A stretch of DNA of 64,000 nt from Citrus sinensis (taxonomy: Eukaryota; Streptophyta; Magnoliopsida; Sapindales; Rutaceae), in NCBI RefSeq assembly GCF_022201045.2, contig NC_068556.1:5310001-5374000 (forward strand), written 5' to 3'. Positions 10,561 through 21,737 of this stretch are shown in pieces. Under the pieces are notes generated by a model that made no database searches, was not told the origin of the DNA, and saw only the letters and a program-made list of their open reading frames with translations. The position numbers and the translations under genes were made by a program. Each line of letters starts with the position of its first letter. Position 1 is the stretch's first letter.

Positions 10561-11163
10561 AATCACTCTAAAATCGAAAACAATACTCCCAAACACCACC
10601 AACCACCACAAACATCATCACCACCACTATTCTTCTCAAGCTATAACTATTATTATTCTAAAATCTCATTTTAAATTAATGAAAATTAGAAAAATGACTA
10701 ACCTAGGTTTTGTTGAAGGTTGTAGATCGTAGATCGGATGCCGGTGAGAGATGGAGCCGCCGCCGACGAGGGTTGATGTCGCCGCCGATGATGGGAGTTG
10801 GATCGGTTTGGGAGAGATGAGTGAAAGGGAGTGTTGGGGGAGAGATGAGGAAGGGGTATTTTGGTCTCAAAGGTTGTTTAATGGCTAATGTTGATAGAAA
10901 TATTTGTGGGGGGTTAAAATGAAAAAAAGCAAAACTTTTTTGGTTATTACTGTAAATTTCCCAAAATATAAAGAGAGGAGAAGAAGGGAGAAGAGAAAGA
11001 AAAAAAATAAAGGAAGAAAAATGAATTATTTGTCTATGAATTATTTGTCTATCTAAATAATAAAAATGAAATTAATTTTTTTTCACTTATTTTCTCTCTT
11101 CCTTTTTTCCTTTTCATTCATTTCCTCTCCTATCATTTCTTCCAACCAAACATGGGCTTAAGT

Positions 11164-12470
11164 AATCGTTGAACGTCAATGTGACGTCCTGGGTGGCAAG
11201 AATCTAGTTGTTATTTTTATGGATTCCATAGGTTGGCTAGAATGTATTGTCACCGAACTCATATCAAATTTTTCTTTTTTCTTTCTTTGGAAAAAAGTTT
11301 GATACATTCTAAATATTTATAGAAAGGAAAATAAAATTTTCTAATATTTAAAAAAATTTAAAAATCTCAATTTATTAATAGATTCAGTTAATTTTAATAA
11401 AAATTTTATTTTCAACTTATAACTATCATTATCTATCTCCCTCCAACATACTGTCAATATACTGAATTACTCATTTTGCCCATAAATTGTTAATAAAATT
11501 ACGAACATCTCCTTATTTGTAAGGGTTGGAATCTTGTTGTAGAAATTCGATTTAATATCTTATTTTTCTCAATTACTCATCTTCATATTTTAAAAGCGGG
11601 TCATATTCTCTATCATTCGAATCACAATTAGGAAATAATTTCATCTCCTTCTTTACTATCTTCACATTCTACTTCTTCACAGACTTCGATGGCTCCAACA
11701 TCCACTCTATCTTCATCCCAATTTGATCCACTTTCATCATCAACAAGTGTTATGCCTTCATTGACATCATCAACATTTTGGTAGATTCCAGAACAAGCAA
11801 CAGCTAGGCACGAGCAGCGTTTGAGCACAAGTAGTTGGGTCTGCGTGCAACAGGTTAAGGAATTTTGTTAAGGGTTTGTGATTTTTTTTTTTTTATGGGG
11901 AGCAGGGTTTCTAGTTAGTGATCAAATGAATTTTACTATTTTAGGTTTGTGATTTTTGGAGGAAGGTTTTTGGCCAATGCGTATAAGATTGCGCTTTCTT
12001 AACGTGGCTCATTTGACAACTCAATACACAGATGTCACGAGTCTATAGGCATAGAGTATGAAATCTTTTCCACGTAAGCTGGTTGTATAAAGTTTGTTTG
12101 TTCATACAGACAATGTGTTTAGGGAGCTTTTGTTAGCTCCGGAAGATAGCCAGAGCCAACCAGTTTTTCATTAAATAGGCATGGTAGTCTTCAACTATAG
12201 AAAAGTAGTGAGGAGAACTAGTAAGAAATGTGCTTGCCAGCCAATTCGTGACATGGATGGTGAGCTGAATCCATCACCGACTTCACCATGATCGATTAGG
12301 TGAAACTATTATGCAAAGTTTGTTTATTCATATGGGTAGTGCGGTTATAGTAGTAAGAATTGTGCCAACCATGCGCTTCATATTGCATGATGATATTATG
12401 ATATTCCCCTAGAATTGGCCTGGGGAACAGCTATGCGGTGGCAGTGCAGTTGCCCCAAACGGGTCTTTAC
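11164..12470. other. Intergenic, no supported gene
   Basis: This is AT-rich DNA. A minus-strand ORF at 11628-11828 is acidic and short and matches nothing I recognise. No repeat ends were found. Confidence 0.4.
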
Positions 12471-12477
12471 TCTACCA

Positions 12478-12487
12478 CTCTATAAAT
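12478..12487 (+). promoter_or_regulatory. Possible TATA box before a small ORF
   Basis: CTCTATAAATGG is a good plant TATA context, about 70 bases before the ATG at 12555, with an A/C-rich leader (CAAATTCAAACCAAAG) between. It is the only promoter-like hint in this stretch. Confidence 0.35.
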
Positions 12488-12554
12488 GGAGGCTTGATAA
12501 GTGTCTTCACTTCATCAAACAAATTCAAACCAAAGAAATTGAGTACTCGCACGC

Positions 12555-12731
12555 ATGGCTATGGATGCTACAAACAAGCTTTCTATAATTACTGCTAAAA
12601 TAGGGCAACTGCAAAATGAAATTCAAGAGCACCGTAGAGTGTTAAACTGCCTTTTGAAAACTTTTTGCGTGTCTGTGGTGGACTTGTCTCTTCCCCGAAT
12701 AGCATTCCTACTTTGGGTTGGCCTTTTATAG
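12555..12731 (+). CDS. Candidate small ORF, 58 residues, function unknown
   Basis: I do not recognise this ORF. It starts MAMDATNKLSIITAKIGQLQ and has a heptad-like N-terminal half (I/L spacing in LSIITAKIGQLQNEIQEHRR) followed by a hydrophobic stretch (IAFLLWVGLL) at the end. A TATA-like sequence and plausible leader precede it. Its stop TAG is made of the TA target site plus the first base of the repeat element that starts at 12731, so the original reading frame may have been longer. It could equally be chance ORF or the start of a broken gene. Confidence 0.25.
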   Translation: MAMDATNKLSIITAKIGQLQNEIQEHRRVLNCLLKTFCVSVVDLSLPRIAFLLWVGLL

Positions 12732-13548
12732 TGTGTTTACTTGTGAGTTTAGGGAATGAGAATGAAACATATGTTTACCTGGCAAAATGTAATTTGGGAA
12801 TGTGAATAAAATGTGTGAGTCCCACACATTTTGAGAATAAAGAATGGGAATCCCATTCTCATGAGGGGGTTGGGAATGAAAATGTGGGAATGGGAATGAA
12901 ACATAAATTTACTTTTCTATCCTTCTAATTTTTTTCATATTTCCTAAATTACTCTTGTTCAAATCACAAATAATTTTATTATTTTAAATATCATTAATAA
13001 TAATTATTATTATTATTAAAATTAAATTTTATTAACTTTATTATTTTAGTTATTATTAATTATTATTATTATTATTATTATTAATATTATTGTTTTCATT
13101 AATATTATCATTATTAACAATATTATCCTTGTTGTTGTTATTATTATTATTATTAAATTTTATTAACTTTATTATTTTAGTTATTATTAATTATTGTTAT
13201 TATTATTTTTATTAATATTATCATTATTAACATTTATTATTATTATTAAAATTAATAATAACTAAAATAATAAAGTTAATAAAATTTAATTTTAATAATA
13301 ATAATAATAACAAAAACAATAATGATAATATTGTTAATAATGATAAATTTATTATTTTTATTAATTATTAATATTATGGGTATTTTGGTAAATTGATTCT
13401 CATCATGATTCCTCATTCCCATTTATTTTGTCAAGTAAACACATCAATGGCATTTCAGTACATTCTCATTCCCATTTAGTTTTGCCAAGTAAACATTAAA
13501 ATCTCATTTCTATTCCACCTCATTCCCATTCACATGAAGTAAACGCAC
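12731..13548. mobile_element. ATT-rich inverted-repeat element, copy 1
   Basis: Ends GTGTGTTTACTT and AAGTAAACGCAC form a terminal inverted repeat, flanked by TA at 12729-12730 and 13549-13550. The subterminal region has GGGAATGAGAATGAAAC-type motifs and the interior is long (ATT)n/(AAT)n sequence with mirror symmetry. It resembles 20942-21737 and 30720-34260. There is no coding sequence, so it is a non-autonomous element. The TA duplication suggests Tc1/mariner or PIF type, but this is not proven. Confidence 0.65.
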
Positions 13549-13550
13549 TA

Positions 13551-14465
13551 TTATAGTATTTCCTTACAAGTTATTAGTAAGAAAATGTACCATATTAACC
13601 TTTTAAATATTTAAACAAACTGAATCCATTAACAAATTGATATTTAAATGTCTTTCTTAAGATGTTAGAGAGTTTTGTACCCTTATATTTTCTAAATATT
13701 TGGATGCACCATTCCTTTTTTGTTTTTATTTTTGAGTATGTTATTATGTTTGTCTATTTATTGAGTGGTAAATTTTAATATATTCCACTTACATCCATGT
13801 ACAAGAGGGAAAGTGCGGCAGATATTTCCTATTTTATATATATAAAAAAAAAACTCAAATGTACAAATGCTTTAAAAAAAAATTGAGTTTTTTAATTATA
13901 CATAAATATGATTCGAAGCTCACTGAAAATGCAAAAATATTTTCATTTAAAATTAAATATTTTCATTTAAAATTAAATATTTTCTTGACTACTAGTTAGT
14001 ACTTGACTAATTGACCTACTACTCTACTCAGACCTATTCTTACACACTTATTAACTTCTCGACTCAGGCTTAGTCAAAACGGAGTTGACATTGTCATGTA
14101 AAATGATAATATTCACCCCAAGAATATTGACAGCATCCGAGGGCACCGTGTATTTTGATATTTTCAAGCCTGGCCTGGCGATAGTTTTTCTCTTTACATT
14201 TCTTGTTCGTACGAATAACAGCTTGGACGTCACCAGATTCAGACCATTTACACCTTTTTGCATGCTGCCCGAAACATAATCAACTTTTCCCTGTCTAAGC
14301 TTTTTGATTTCTAGTCGTTCTCACAAAAATAATAACACACACACACATACATATACCTATTTTCCAATTTTGCTTTTGCCTGAAATTAATACAAAAAATA
14401 ATAATAATACATGAAACTACGCCGTTTTCATGTCCCAAAATTAAATGGTTGGCCACGCACATCAC
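13551..14465. other. Intergenic, no supported gene
   Basis: The DNA is AT-rich. A short direct repeat of AAATATTTTCATTTAAAATT occurs at about 13935-13985. Small opposing ORFs at 14051-14279 overlap each other and match nothing I recognise. Confidence 0.4.
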
Positions 14466-17400
14466 TTTAATTAGGGTCCGCTTATAATACAGCGGTTGTA
14501 TCTCATACAGCCGCTTTTTATTATTTTATTAATACAACTAATAACCGGCCACCGGTACTCTCATTTTAATTGCTTAAAAGAGGCAAATATTAAATGGTAA
14601 CTATCATATCGCTCCCTCACGTTAGGTAAATATTACGATAATCAATCTAAAATTAGAAAATTATCAAAGACCCCCTCAACTTAAAAAAAGAAAATACTAC
14701 TTTTTCTTTTAATTCATGAAAAAATAGTTAATATATTTAACTTATGTACTAATAAAAATATAATTAAGTAAAATTAATAGATTAATATATTTAAACAAAA
14801 ATAATTATTTTATTTTATTAATATTACGTTATAAATTTAATGATATTTTACTTTAAAATGTAACTTAAGTACTAATAAGAATAATATTTTAATATAAAAA
14901 ATTACAATAAACTATATATTAATTAAAAAATAAATTATATATCAATTAAACTATTTTTATATTACTTTATAAATGTAATGATGTTTTGCCTAAAAAACTA
15001 TCAAAACAACTTTATCAACTTTTAATCACATTAAAATCCAAGTATCTAAACATATAATAAAAACAATTCATTCCTAAATATTTGGAAGAAATCAATCTCA
15101 ATATCCCACAAACCACAATACACATATAAGGACTTAAATCCCTACCTACGAAAATGATTGTAATGTTTATCCAACTATCGAATAATTATTATACCAAACA
15201 TCATACTTACCCCTCAAATGTTGTTGTTGTTGTTATTATTAGTGGCTAATATATGTTCTTTGTATACCCTCTAAAAAAAAAATCATATATTAGACAAATA
15301 TAAAGCATCTAATATTTCATATTTTTAAATAAAACTCACAAACATTCTTTTATGCAAATTGATTCATACAAAATTATGTCAAATTAATTACTTTATTTAA
15401 TTTTTTTTGGTATAGTAATTTTTTTTTGCTAAACATTAATCAAATTTATAATGGTACATAATATGGATAATTACAAATTGAATGCAACTAATATTGAATA
15501 ATGTTATATTAAATTATTTTTACAGTTATATACTTTAAGCACGACAATTACATTTCTAAATTAAATCAAATTATTTGAGTAACACTACACTCACTTGATG
15601 GTTCATGATTTGTATACTGAATAGTGTGCAATGATCACAAAATTAGTTCAATCTTACATTTATATCTATATTTTTTAAAATTAAGTTAATTTATATAACA
15701 ACTAAAAATATAAAATTACGTAAAAATATTAACAAGCTTAAATTTTATATCTATATTTTTTAAATTAAATTAAATTATATTTTTGGTGAAACAATAAGTA
15801 CTTAGGTTTCATTTAGGTGGGTAAAACTACCGCCAAGATAAAAAGCAATTTTGTTTTAATACCGCGTACATTTACAATTTTTTAATTTTTTCCCCAAATT
15901 TTGATTCAAAATATAAATACCTCTCATTCTTCCATTGTTAGAAACCCTAGTCGAGAATTTTTTTTTTATATTTTGAATATTATTGTTAAAAAATCATCAA
16001 AAAATATGTTGTTAAAATTAGAATATAGTTTTGTGTTATATTATATTTAAGTTTCAATTTTTTTTGTTCAAAACAATAGATATCTAATCCTGCCTAAGAA
16101 TTTGGATCATACCTTTGAAATTTGAATATTTTTGTTATTTTTTTGTAGCCTTTTTTTCTAATTTCATTTGGTTTTTGTATTTTTTTTATGCAGAGACCCA
16201 TGAAATCTAAATCTCAAATTATTAACATTTGATTTAGCTTTTGGAAGCTGTGAATTGATTTAATTTTGTAATAGTTTTATTGATATTAATAGTTTTTAAA
16301 GAGTTGTTTTCTCACAAGTTTGTAAAAAAATTTCTGAACAAAAGTGGTTTTAGGCTCGACTCTTTTTGCAATTTTAACTTTTCAATAAGCCTCACATTAG
16401 GTTACTATTGTAAGTAACTGCTTAACTGATTGAAGTTCTCATTCTTGTAATGAAACTCTTGATTTGAGTAATTTTTAAATGCATCGGATAAATTAGTAGG
16501 ACGTTATAATTTTATTTGCAAATAAATGTCAATAAATTTATGAGTAAAAAAGACCATTTGAAAAAGATAAATTAATTAAACATGCAAAATCATATTACTA
16601 TAATGTTAGATTTTCATCGTACCATATTGTTGGGCATAACAAATTTCTGAAAATTATATTGAAGAACTTATTTTATAAATCGAAAATTATATACATATTT
16701 AAAAATGAAAAGGAAGAATACTCATTGTAAGAAAAAATTTTGTTAAAAAATCTCATGATTGTAGTAATAATAATTGTAGTAATAGTTTAAAAAAACAAAT
16801 AATAATAATAGTGGTAATAATACAAGTATAATATAATAATATTTATAATTAATAACATAAATATTTTGTTGAAGTAGTTGGAAATTACTAAAACTAATTT
16901 GAAAAGAAAATAGAGTGGTAAAAATTTAATTCGAATTCAAAAAAATCATAATTCTTGATTTATTTTAGTTTAAAGATAAATAAATATGGTTAATTGAATG
17001 ATAAAATGAGCATAACATTTACAAAAATCAAAATTTAAGTATAAATAAATTCAAGTTCAAGAAATCTTATCAATTCAATTGATCCCCCCAAAAAGAGAAA
17101 AAAGATAATTCAACACAAATAAATTAAGAAAATTATAACTTTTGTAAGTTTAAACTTTTTTTATAATTTATGCTGTCAAAACTTTTAAAAAATTATTTTT
17201 TAAAAAAAACACAGCAATTGCACGCACCTTTATATATACTTTTAATCTATTGTCAAAGTTTTGAAAAATTAAAGAAATTATTTAAAGAGTAAAGAGAAAG
17301 CTGAAAATGAATGCATTAATTTACTTGATAACTAAAAATAATTAATTAAAATGATAAAATGAGAATAAATATGTATAAAGATTACTCGCTCAAGTATGTA

Positions 17401-17433
17401 TATATATAGACACACACACACACACACACACAC
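17401..17433. repeat. (AC)n microsatellite
   Basis: A run of about twelve AC units follows a short TATATATA tract. Confidence 0.9.
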
Positions 17434-17609
17434 AATCAAATTCAAGTGAAGAAAATAGAAAAAAAAAATGGACTTAGATTATAGACAAAATATTAGAAAA
17501 GATTAAGGGTTGTAATAAAGATTTTTAGTACTATATAGAATATAGTAAGTTGATATTTACTAAAATAGTAAGGGGTTAAACATAATTCACCTTATTAATA
17601 TTATTGTTA

Positions 17610-19795
17610 TTGGTAATACAAGTACATTGACTATTTAACCCAATAATTGGAATATTGCCAAGTTAATGGGAAGGTTCAAACCAAAATTAGTAGAATTATA
17701 GTTGAAACAAATAGACCCATAAGAGAGAAAGTATAACCAAAATTAGAGACTTACCTAACCAAAAATAAAATTATGAAAAATAAATTTGGTACCTAACCGG
17801 AATAATTGGAGTCTTACCAAATTAATGGGAATATTCAACACAAAATTAGAGTAACAATTAGTTGAAACACATAAACCAATAAGAGAGAAAGTGAAACGGA
17901 AATTAGGAACTCCTCAAACGGAAAATGAAAGTTACTTGAAACATAACCCAAAATTTTGATATTTAACAAATTTAGTAGGAATATCAAACGTAAAATCGAT
18001 GGAATAATAAGTTGAAACATATGAACCTGTAAATGAAAAAAATTAACCAAAATTAGGAACTAATCTAACCAAAAAAAATAATTTGGGTATTTAACCCAAA
18101 CAACCGGAATCTTACCAAGTTAATTAGAATATTAAACGCAAAATCAGTTAAATAATAGTTGAAATATATGTACCCATAAGGGAGAAAATATAACCAAAAT
18201 TAGGGACTTATCTAACCAAAAATAAAATTATGAAAAATAAATTTGGTAACTAACCGAAATAATTAGAATCTTACCAAATTAATGGGAATATTCAACACAA
18301 AATTAGAGTAACAATTAGTTGAAACACATGAACCAATAAGAGAGAAAGTGCAATGAAAAATAGGAACTCATCCAACGAAAAATTAAAGTTACTTGGAACA
18401 TAACCAAAAATTTTTGGCATTTAACGAATTTAGTAGGAATATCAAACGTAAAATCGGTAGAGTAATAAATTGAAACATATGAACCTATAAATGAAAAAAC
18501 TTAATCAAAATCAGGAACTAATCTAACCAAAAATAATAATTTGGGCATTTAACCCAAACAACCGGAATCTTACTAAGTTAATTGGAATATTAAACGCAAA
18601 ATCAGTGAAATAATAGTTGAAATATATAGACCCATAAAGGAGAAAGTGTAACCAAAATTAGGAACTTACCTAACCAAAAATAAAATTATGAAAAATAAAT
18701 TTGGTAACTAACCGAAATAATTGGAATCTTACCAAATTAATGGGAATATTCAACACAAAATTAGAGTAACAATTAGTTGAAACACATGAACCAATAATAG
18801 AGAAAGTGCAATGAAAAATAGAAACTCATCCAACGAAAAATTAAAGTTACTTGGAACATAACCAAAATTTTTTAGCATCTAACGAATTTAGTAGGAATAT
18901 TAAACGTAAAATCGGTAGAGTAATAAATTGAAACATATGAACCTATAAATGAAAAAACTTAATCAAAATCAGGAACTAATCTAACCAAAAATAATAATTT
19001 GGGTATTTAACCCAAACACCCGGAATCTTACTAAGTTAATTGGAATATTAAACGCAAAATCAGTGAAATAATAGTTGAAATATATAGACCCATAAGGGAG
19101 AAAGTATAACCAAAATTAGGAACTTACCTAACCAAAAATAAAATTATGAAAAATAAATCTGGTACATAACCGGAATAATTGGAATCTTACCAAATTAATA
19201 GGAATATTTAACACAAAATTAGAGTAACAATTAGTTGAAACACGTGAACCAATAAGAGAGAAAGTGCAATGAAAATTAGGAATTCATCCAACGGAAAATG
19301 AAAGTTACTTGGAACATAACCCAAAATTTTGGTATTTAACGAATTTAGTAGGAATATCAAATGTAAAATCGGTGGAATAATAAATTGAAATATATGAACC
19401 TATAAATGAAAAAAATTAACCAAAATTAGGAACTAATCTAACCAAAAAAAATAAGTTGGGTATTTAACCCAAACAACCGGAATCTTACCAAGTTGGTTGG
19501 AATATTAAATGCAAAATCAGTGGAATAATAGTTGAAACATATAAACCAAAAGAGGAGAAAGAATAACCAAATTTAGAAACTTTTTTAACGAGAAACGAAT
19601 CTACTTGGAATTTAACCCAAAATATTAGTATCTAACAAATTTAATAGGAATATTAAGCACAAAACTAGTGAATTGGAAAGTAGAAACAAATGAACCTATT
19701 CGTGAGAAAGTTTAACCAAAATTAGAGACATGTGAAATTAACTTGAAACATCAACCTAATATATTGATATTTAACGAAAACTATTGGGACATGAT
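17610..19795. repeat. Satellite-like array: about 14 monomers of ~150 bp in 457-458-bp trimers
   Basis: Marker GTTGAAA(C/T)A occurs at 17701, 17861, 18011, 18158 and 18318, giving monomers of 160, 150, 147 and 160 bp. A longer marker, AAAATTATGAAAAATAAAT, recurs at 17767, 18224, 18682 and 19140, so the higher-order period is 457, 458 and 458 bp. Monomers share blocks such as ACCAAAATTAGGAACT, GGAATCTTACCAA and GTTGAAACATATGAACC but differ between the three trimer positions. Copies of the trimer are much more alike than the monomers within it, which indicates recent amplification of the trimer. Outer monomers are more diverged. Confidence 0.9.
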
Positions 19796-20033
19796 TATTT
19801 TACCTTTTTTTTAACTTTCATTTAGATTAAAAATATTTTTCTCACTCAAATATTTTTTAAGTTAAATGTTTATAAATTTCCTTAATTTTTTTCATTTTAT
19901 TTTATTTTTTCTGCATTAAAAATGATTTTTTTAAAATTATTGAAAGAACAACCGGTAAAATACCGGTTGTTCAAGTGGAAAAAGTAAGCTGTATGTCATA
20001 CAGCACTGTACTATATGAAGACTCCTTTAATTA

Positions 20034-20941
20034 AACCACCTCGCGGTCCGTCCCCGGCAGCTTGAAAACGAGAACACACAATTTAATTATCATTTTTTTT
20101 TTTGGATAAATTATTTCTTTATTATTTTATTTTTGTTGAAAGTTCATGTAACAACAAGAAGTTTTAATAATGGACCACCTACCAGGGGTTGATCTACACA
20201 ACGCCCAGTGTGGGTAATTGACACCGCTCAATAAAAAATTTCCCTTATTTTTCTATTAATTTTTTTAAAATTTCTGTGTGAGTGGAGGCTAGTTTTTCAA
20301 CAAATTTTGATATTGGGTTCAATTTTATGAATTTTTAGTTTTTACTATGAAAGTAGAAATCTTTTAAAAAATCTATGGTGAGAGGCTAATTTTTTTCGTT
20401 GGATCAGTAAATACATAAAATGATGATTTTTAAAAAGTTAAAATGAGAAAATAAGTAAATTACCAAATAGCCTTTGGATTAAAAAAAAAAAAGCAAGCGC
20501 CGTCCATGCTCGAGAGGGTAGTTGTTGGAATAATTACAAGATAGATTACTTTTGGTGCAGTTAAAGCACCGCATTGGCCAGAGCAATCTCCACAATTGAA
20601 CGTCCCTAATCTTTTTCAAAGTGGTTGGTTAATGGGATGAACCAAAAGTTCGGTGGTTCAAAGACTTGGCAAAATTCTTTGGTGGTTAAATGAAGTTTCG
20701 ACGAAATTGAGACAAGTGTAAATATTACTTCTCTTAAATTAAATTAACTCGAGCTACGAAAGTGATGAAATTACTCATGTGACATCAGCAAATGGTTTAA
20801 CACGTAAAATTATTCAGTGTAACAATAAGAGAATTTTTTTCAAGAAGTCATCTATTTTAATACTACTCACTATGAAGCACGTTTACTTAAAAGAGTTCGT
20901 ATAGGGTCCATACATAATTTATATTACTACCAATAGATTGA
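20034..20941. other. Intergenic, no supported gene
   Basis: The sequence is AT-rich with poly-A and poly-T runs. No ORF or repeat boundary is supported. Confidence 0.4.
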
Positions 20942-21737
20942 GGGCGTGTTTATTTGTGGGTTTTGAGAATGTAAATGAATGAATGAGAATGAAATTCATG
21001 TTTACTTAGCAAAATGTAATTTGAGAATGAGAATAAAATGTGTGGGTATCACATAATTTGGGAATAAAGATTGAAATCTCATTTTCATGGGGGGGTTGGG
21101 AATGGAAATGAAGGAATGTGAATAAAACTCATGTTTACTTTTAAATCTCTTTAATTTTTTCATATTTTTCGAATTACCCTCGTTCAAATCACAATTAATT
21201 TTTATTATTTTAAATGTCATTATTATTATTATTAAATTTTATTAACTTTATTATTTTAGTTATTATTAATTATTATTATTTTTATTAATATTATAATTAT
21301 TAACAATTTCTTATTATTATCATCATCATCATCATCATCATTATCAAAATTTATTAATTTTATTATTTTAAATGTCATAATAATAATAATAATAATTATT
21401 ATTAACTTTATTATTTTAATTATTGTTAATTATTATTTTTATTTTTATTAATATTATCATTATTAACATTTACTATTATTAATTTTATTTTTTTAATTAA
21501 TATCATTTTTATAATAATATTTATACATGTATCTAGTTAATGAAAATTACATTATTTAATACTATGGGTATTTTGGTAAATTGATTATCATTTCCATTTC
21601 TTTTTTCCATTTATTTTGTCAAGTAAACACATCAATGACATTCCAGTACATTCTAATTCACATTTATTTTTGCCAAGTAAACATTGAAATCTTATTCTCA
21701 TTCCACATCATTCACATTCCATGAAGTAAATGCACCA
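20942..21737. mobile_element. ATT-rich inverted-repeat element, copy 2
   Basis: It begins near GGGCGTGTTTATTTG and ends near AAGTAAATGCACC, matching the ends of the copy at 12731-13548. It shares AAATGTAATTTG(A/G)GAATG, the GGGGGGTTGGGAATG motif and the (ATT)n interior. A (CAT)n tract lies at about 21320-21342. Flanking duplication is not clear. Confidence 0.6.

Larger units (their letters stand above)
1211..10962. mobile_element. Mutator-like element with Ulp1-like protease gene (KI-MULE type)
   Basis: Ends were found by terminal repeat and target duplication. The left end GGGAAATTTATAAAAATAG pairs with the complement of the right end, GGGAAATTTACAGTAATAA; a second shared block, TTTCTATCAACATTAG, occurs at about 1276-1291 and, inverted, near 10890-10905. 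A perfect 9-bp direct repeat AAAATATAA flanks it at 1202-1210 and 10963-10971, the duplication length expected of Mutator elements. Inside are a MuDR-type transposase (plus strand) and a convergent DUF1985/Ulp1 gene (minus strand), the usual pair in plant Kaonashi-type MULEs. A 2.8 kb retrotransposon is nested at 4920-7743, so the element proper is about 6.9 kb. Both genes carry disabling changes, so it is probably no longer autonomous. Confidence 0.9.
1183..11163. mobile_element. Possible MITE split by the large Mutator-like element
   Basis: The flanks of the Mutator-like element look like two halves of a small inverted-repeat element. The left half reads ATGTTTTGGTTCGAG then AAAATATAA. The right half continues AGAGAGGAGAAGAAGG and ends near 11163 with CCAACCAAACAT, whose complement ATGTTTGGTTGG resembles the left end. 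If the 9.75 kb insert and one 9-bp duplication are removed, a purine-rich then pyrimidine-rich inverted repeat of roughly 220 bp remains. No duplication flanking the MITE itself could be fixed, so the ends are approximate. Confidence 0.4.
14474..20025. mobile_element. 5.55 kb inverted-repeat element without recognisable genes, carrying a satellite array
   Basis: It is flanked by the perfect 8-bp direct repeat TTTAATTA at 14466-14473 and 20026-20033. The left end GGGTCCGCTTATAATACAGC aligns imperfectly with the complement of the right end, GGAGTCTTCATATAGTACAG; both then run into CATACAGC. Each end also has local hairpins: AGCGG(T)TGTAT...ATACAGCCGCT at the left, GCTGTATGTCATACAGC and ACAACCGGT...ACCGGTTGT at the right. 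The interior has no ORF of note. Around 15905-15955 there is a TATA-like ATATAAATACC and AAACCCTAG leader-like sequence, perhaps a captured gene promoter. Superfamily is uncertain (hAT by duplication length, or a divergent MULE). Confidence 0.7.

Noticed and set aside
11628..11828. Acidic minus-strand ORF
   Set aside because: Short, no recognisable domain, no promoter or splice context.
14051..14279. Opposing small ORFs
   Set aside because: Overlap on both strands with no family match; likely chance.
17610..19795. Possible CRISPR-like repeat arrangement
   Set aside because: Units are contiguous diverged tandem monomers without spacers, in plant nuclear DNA.
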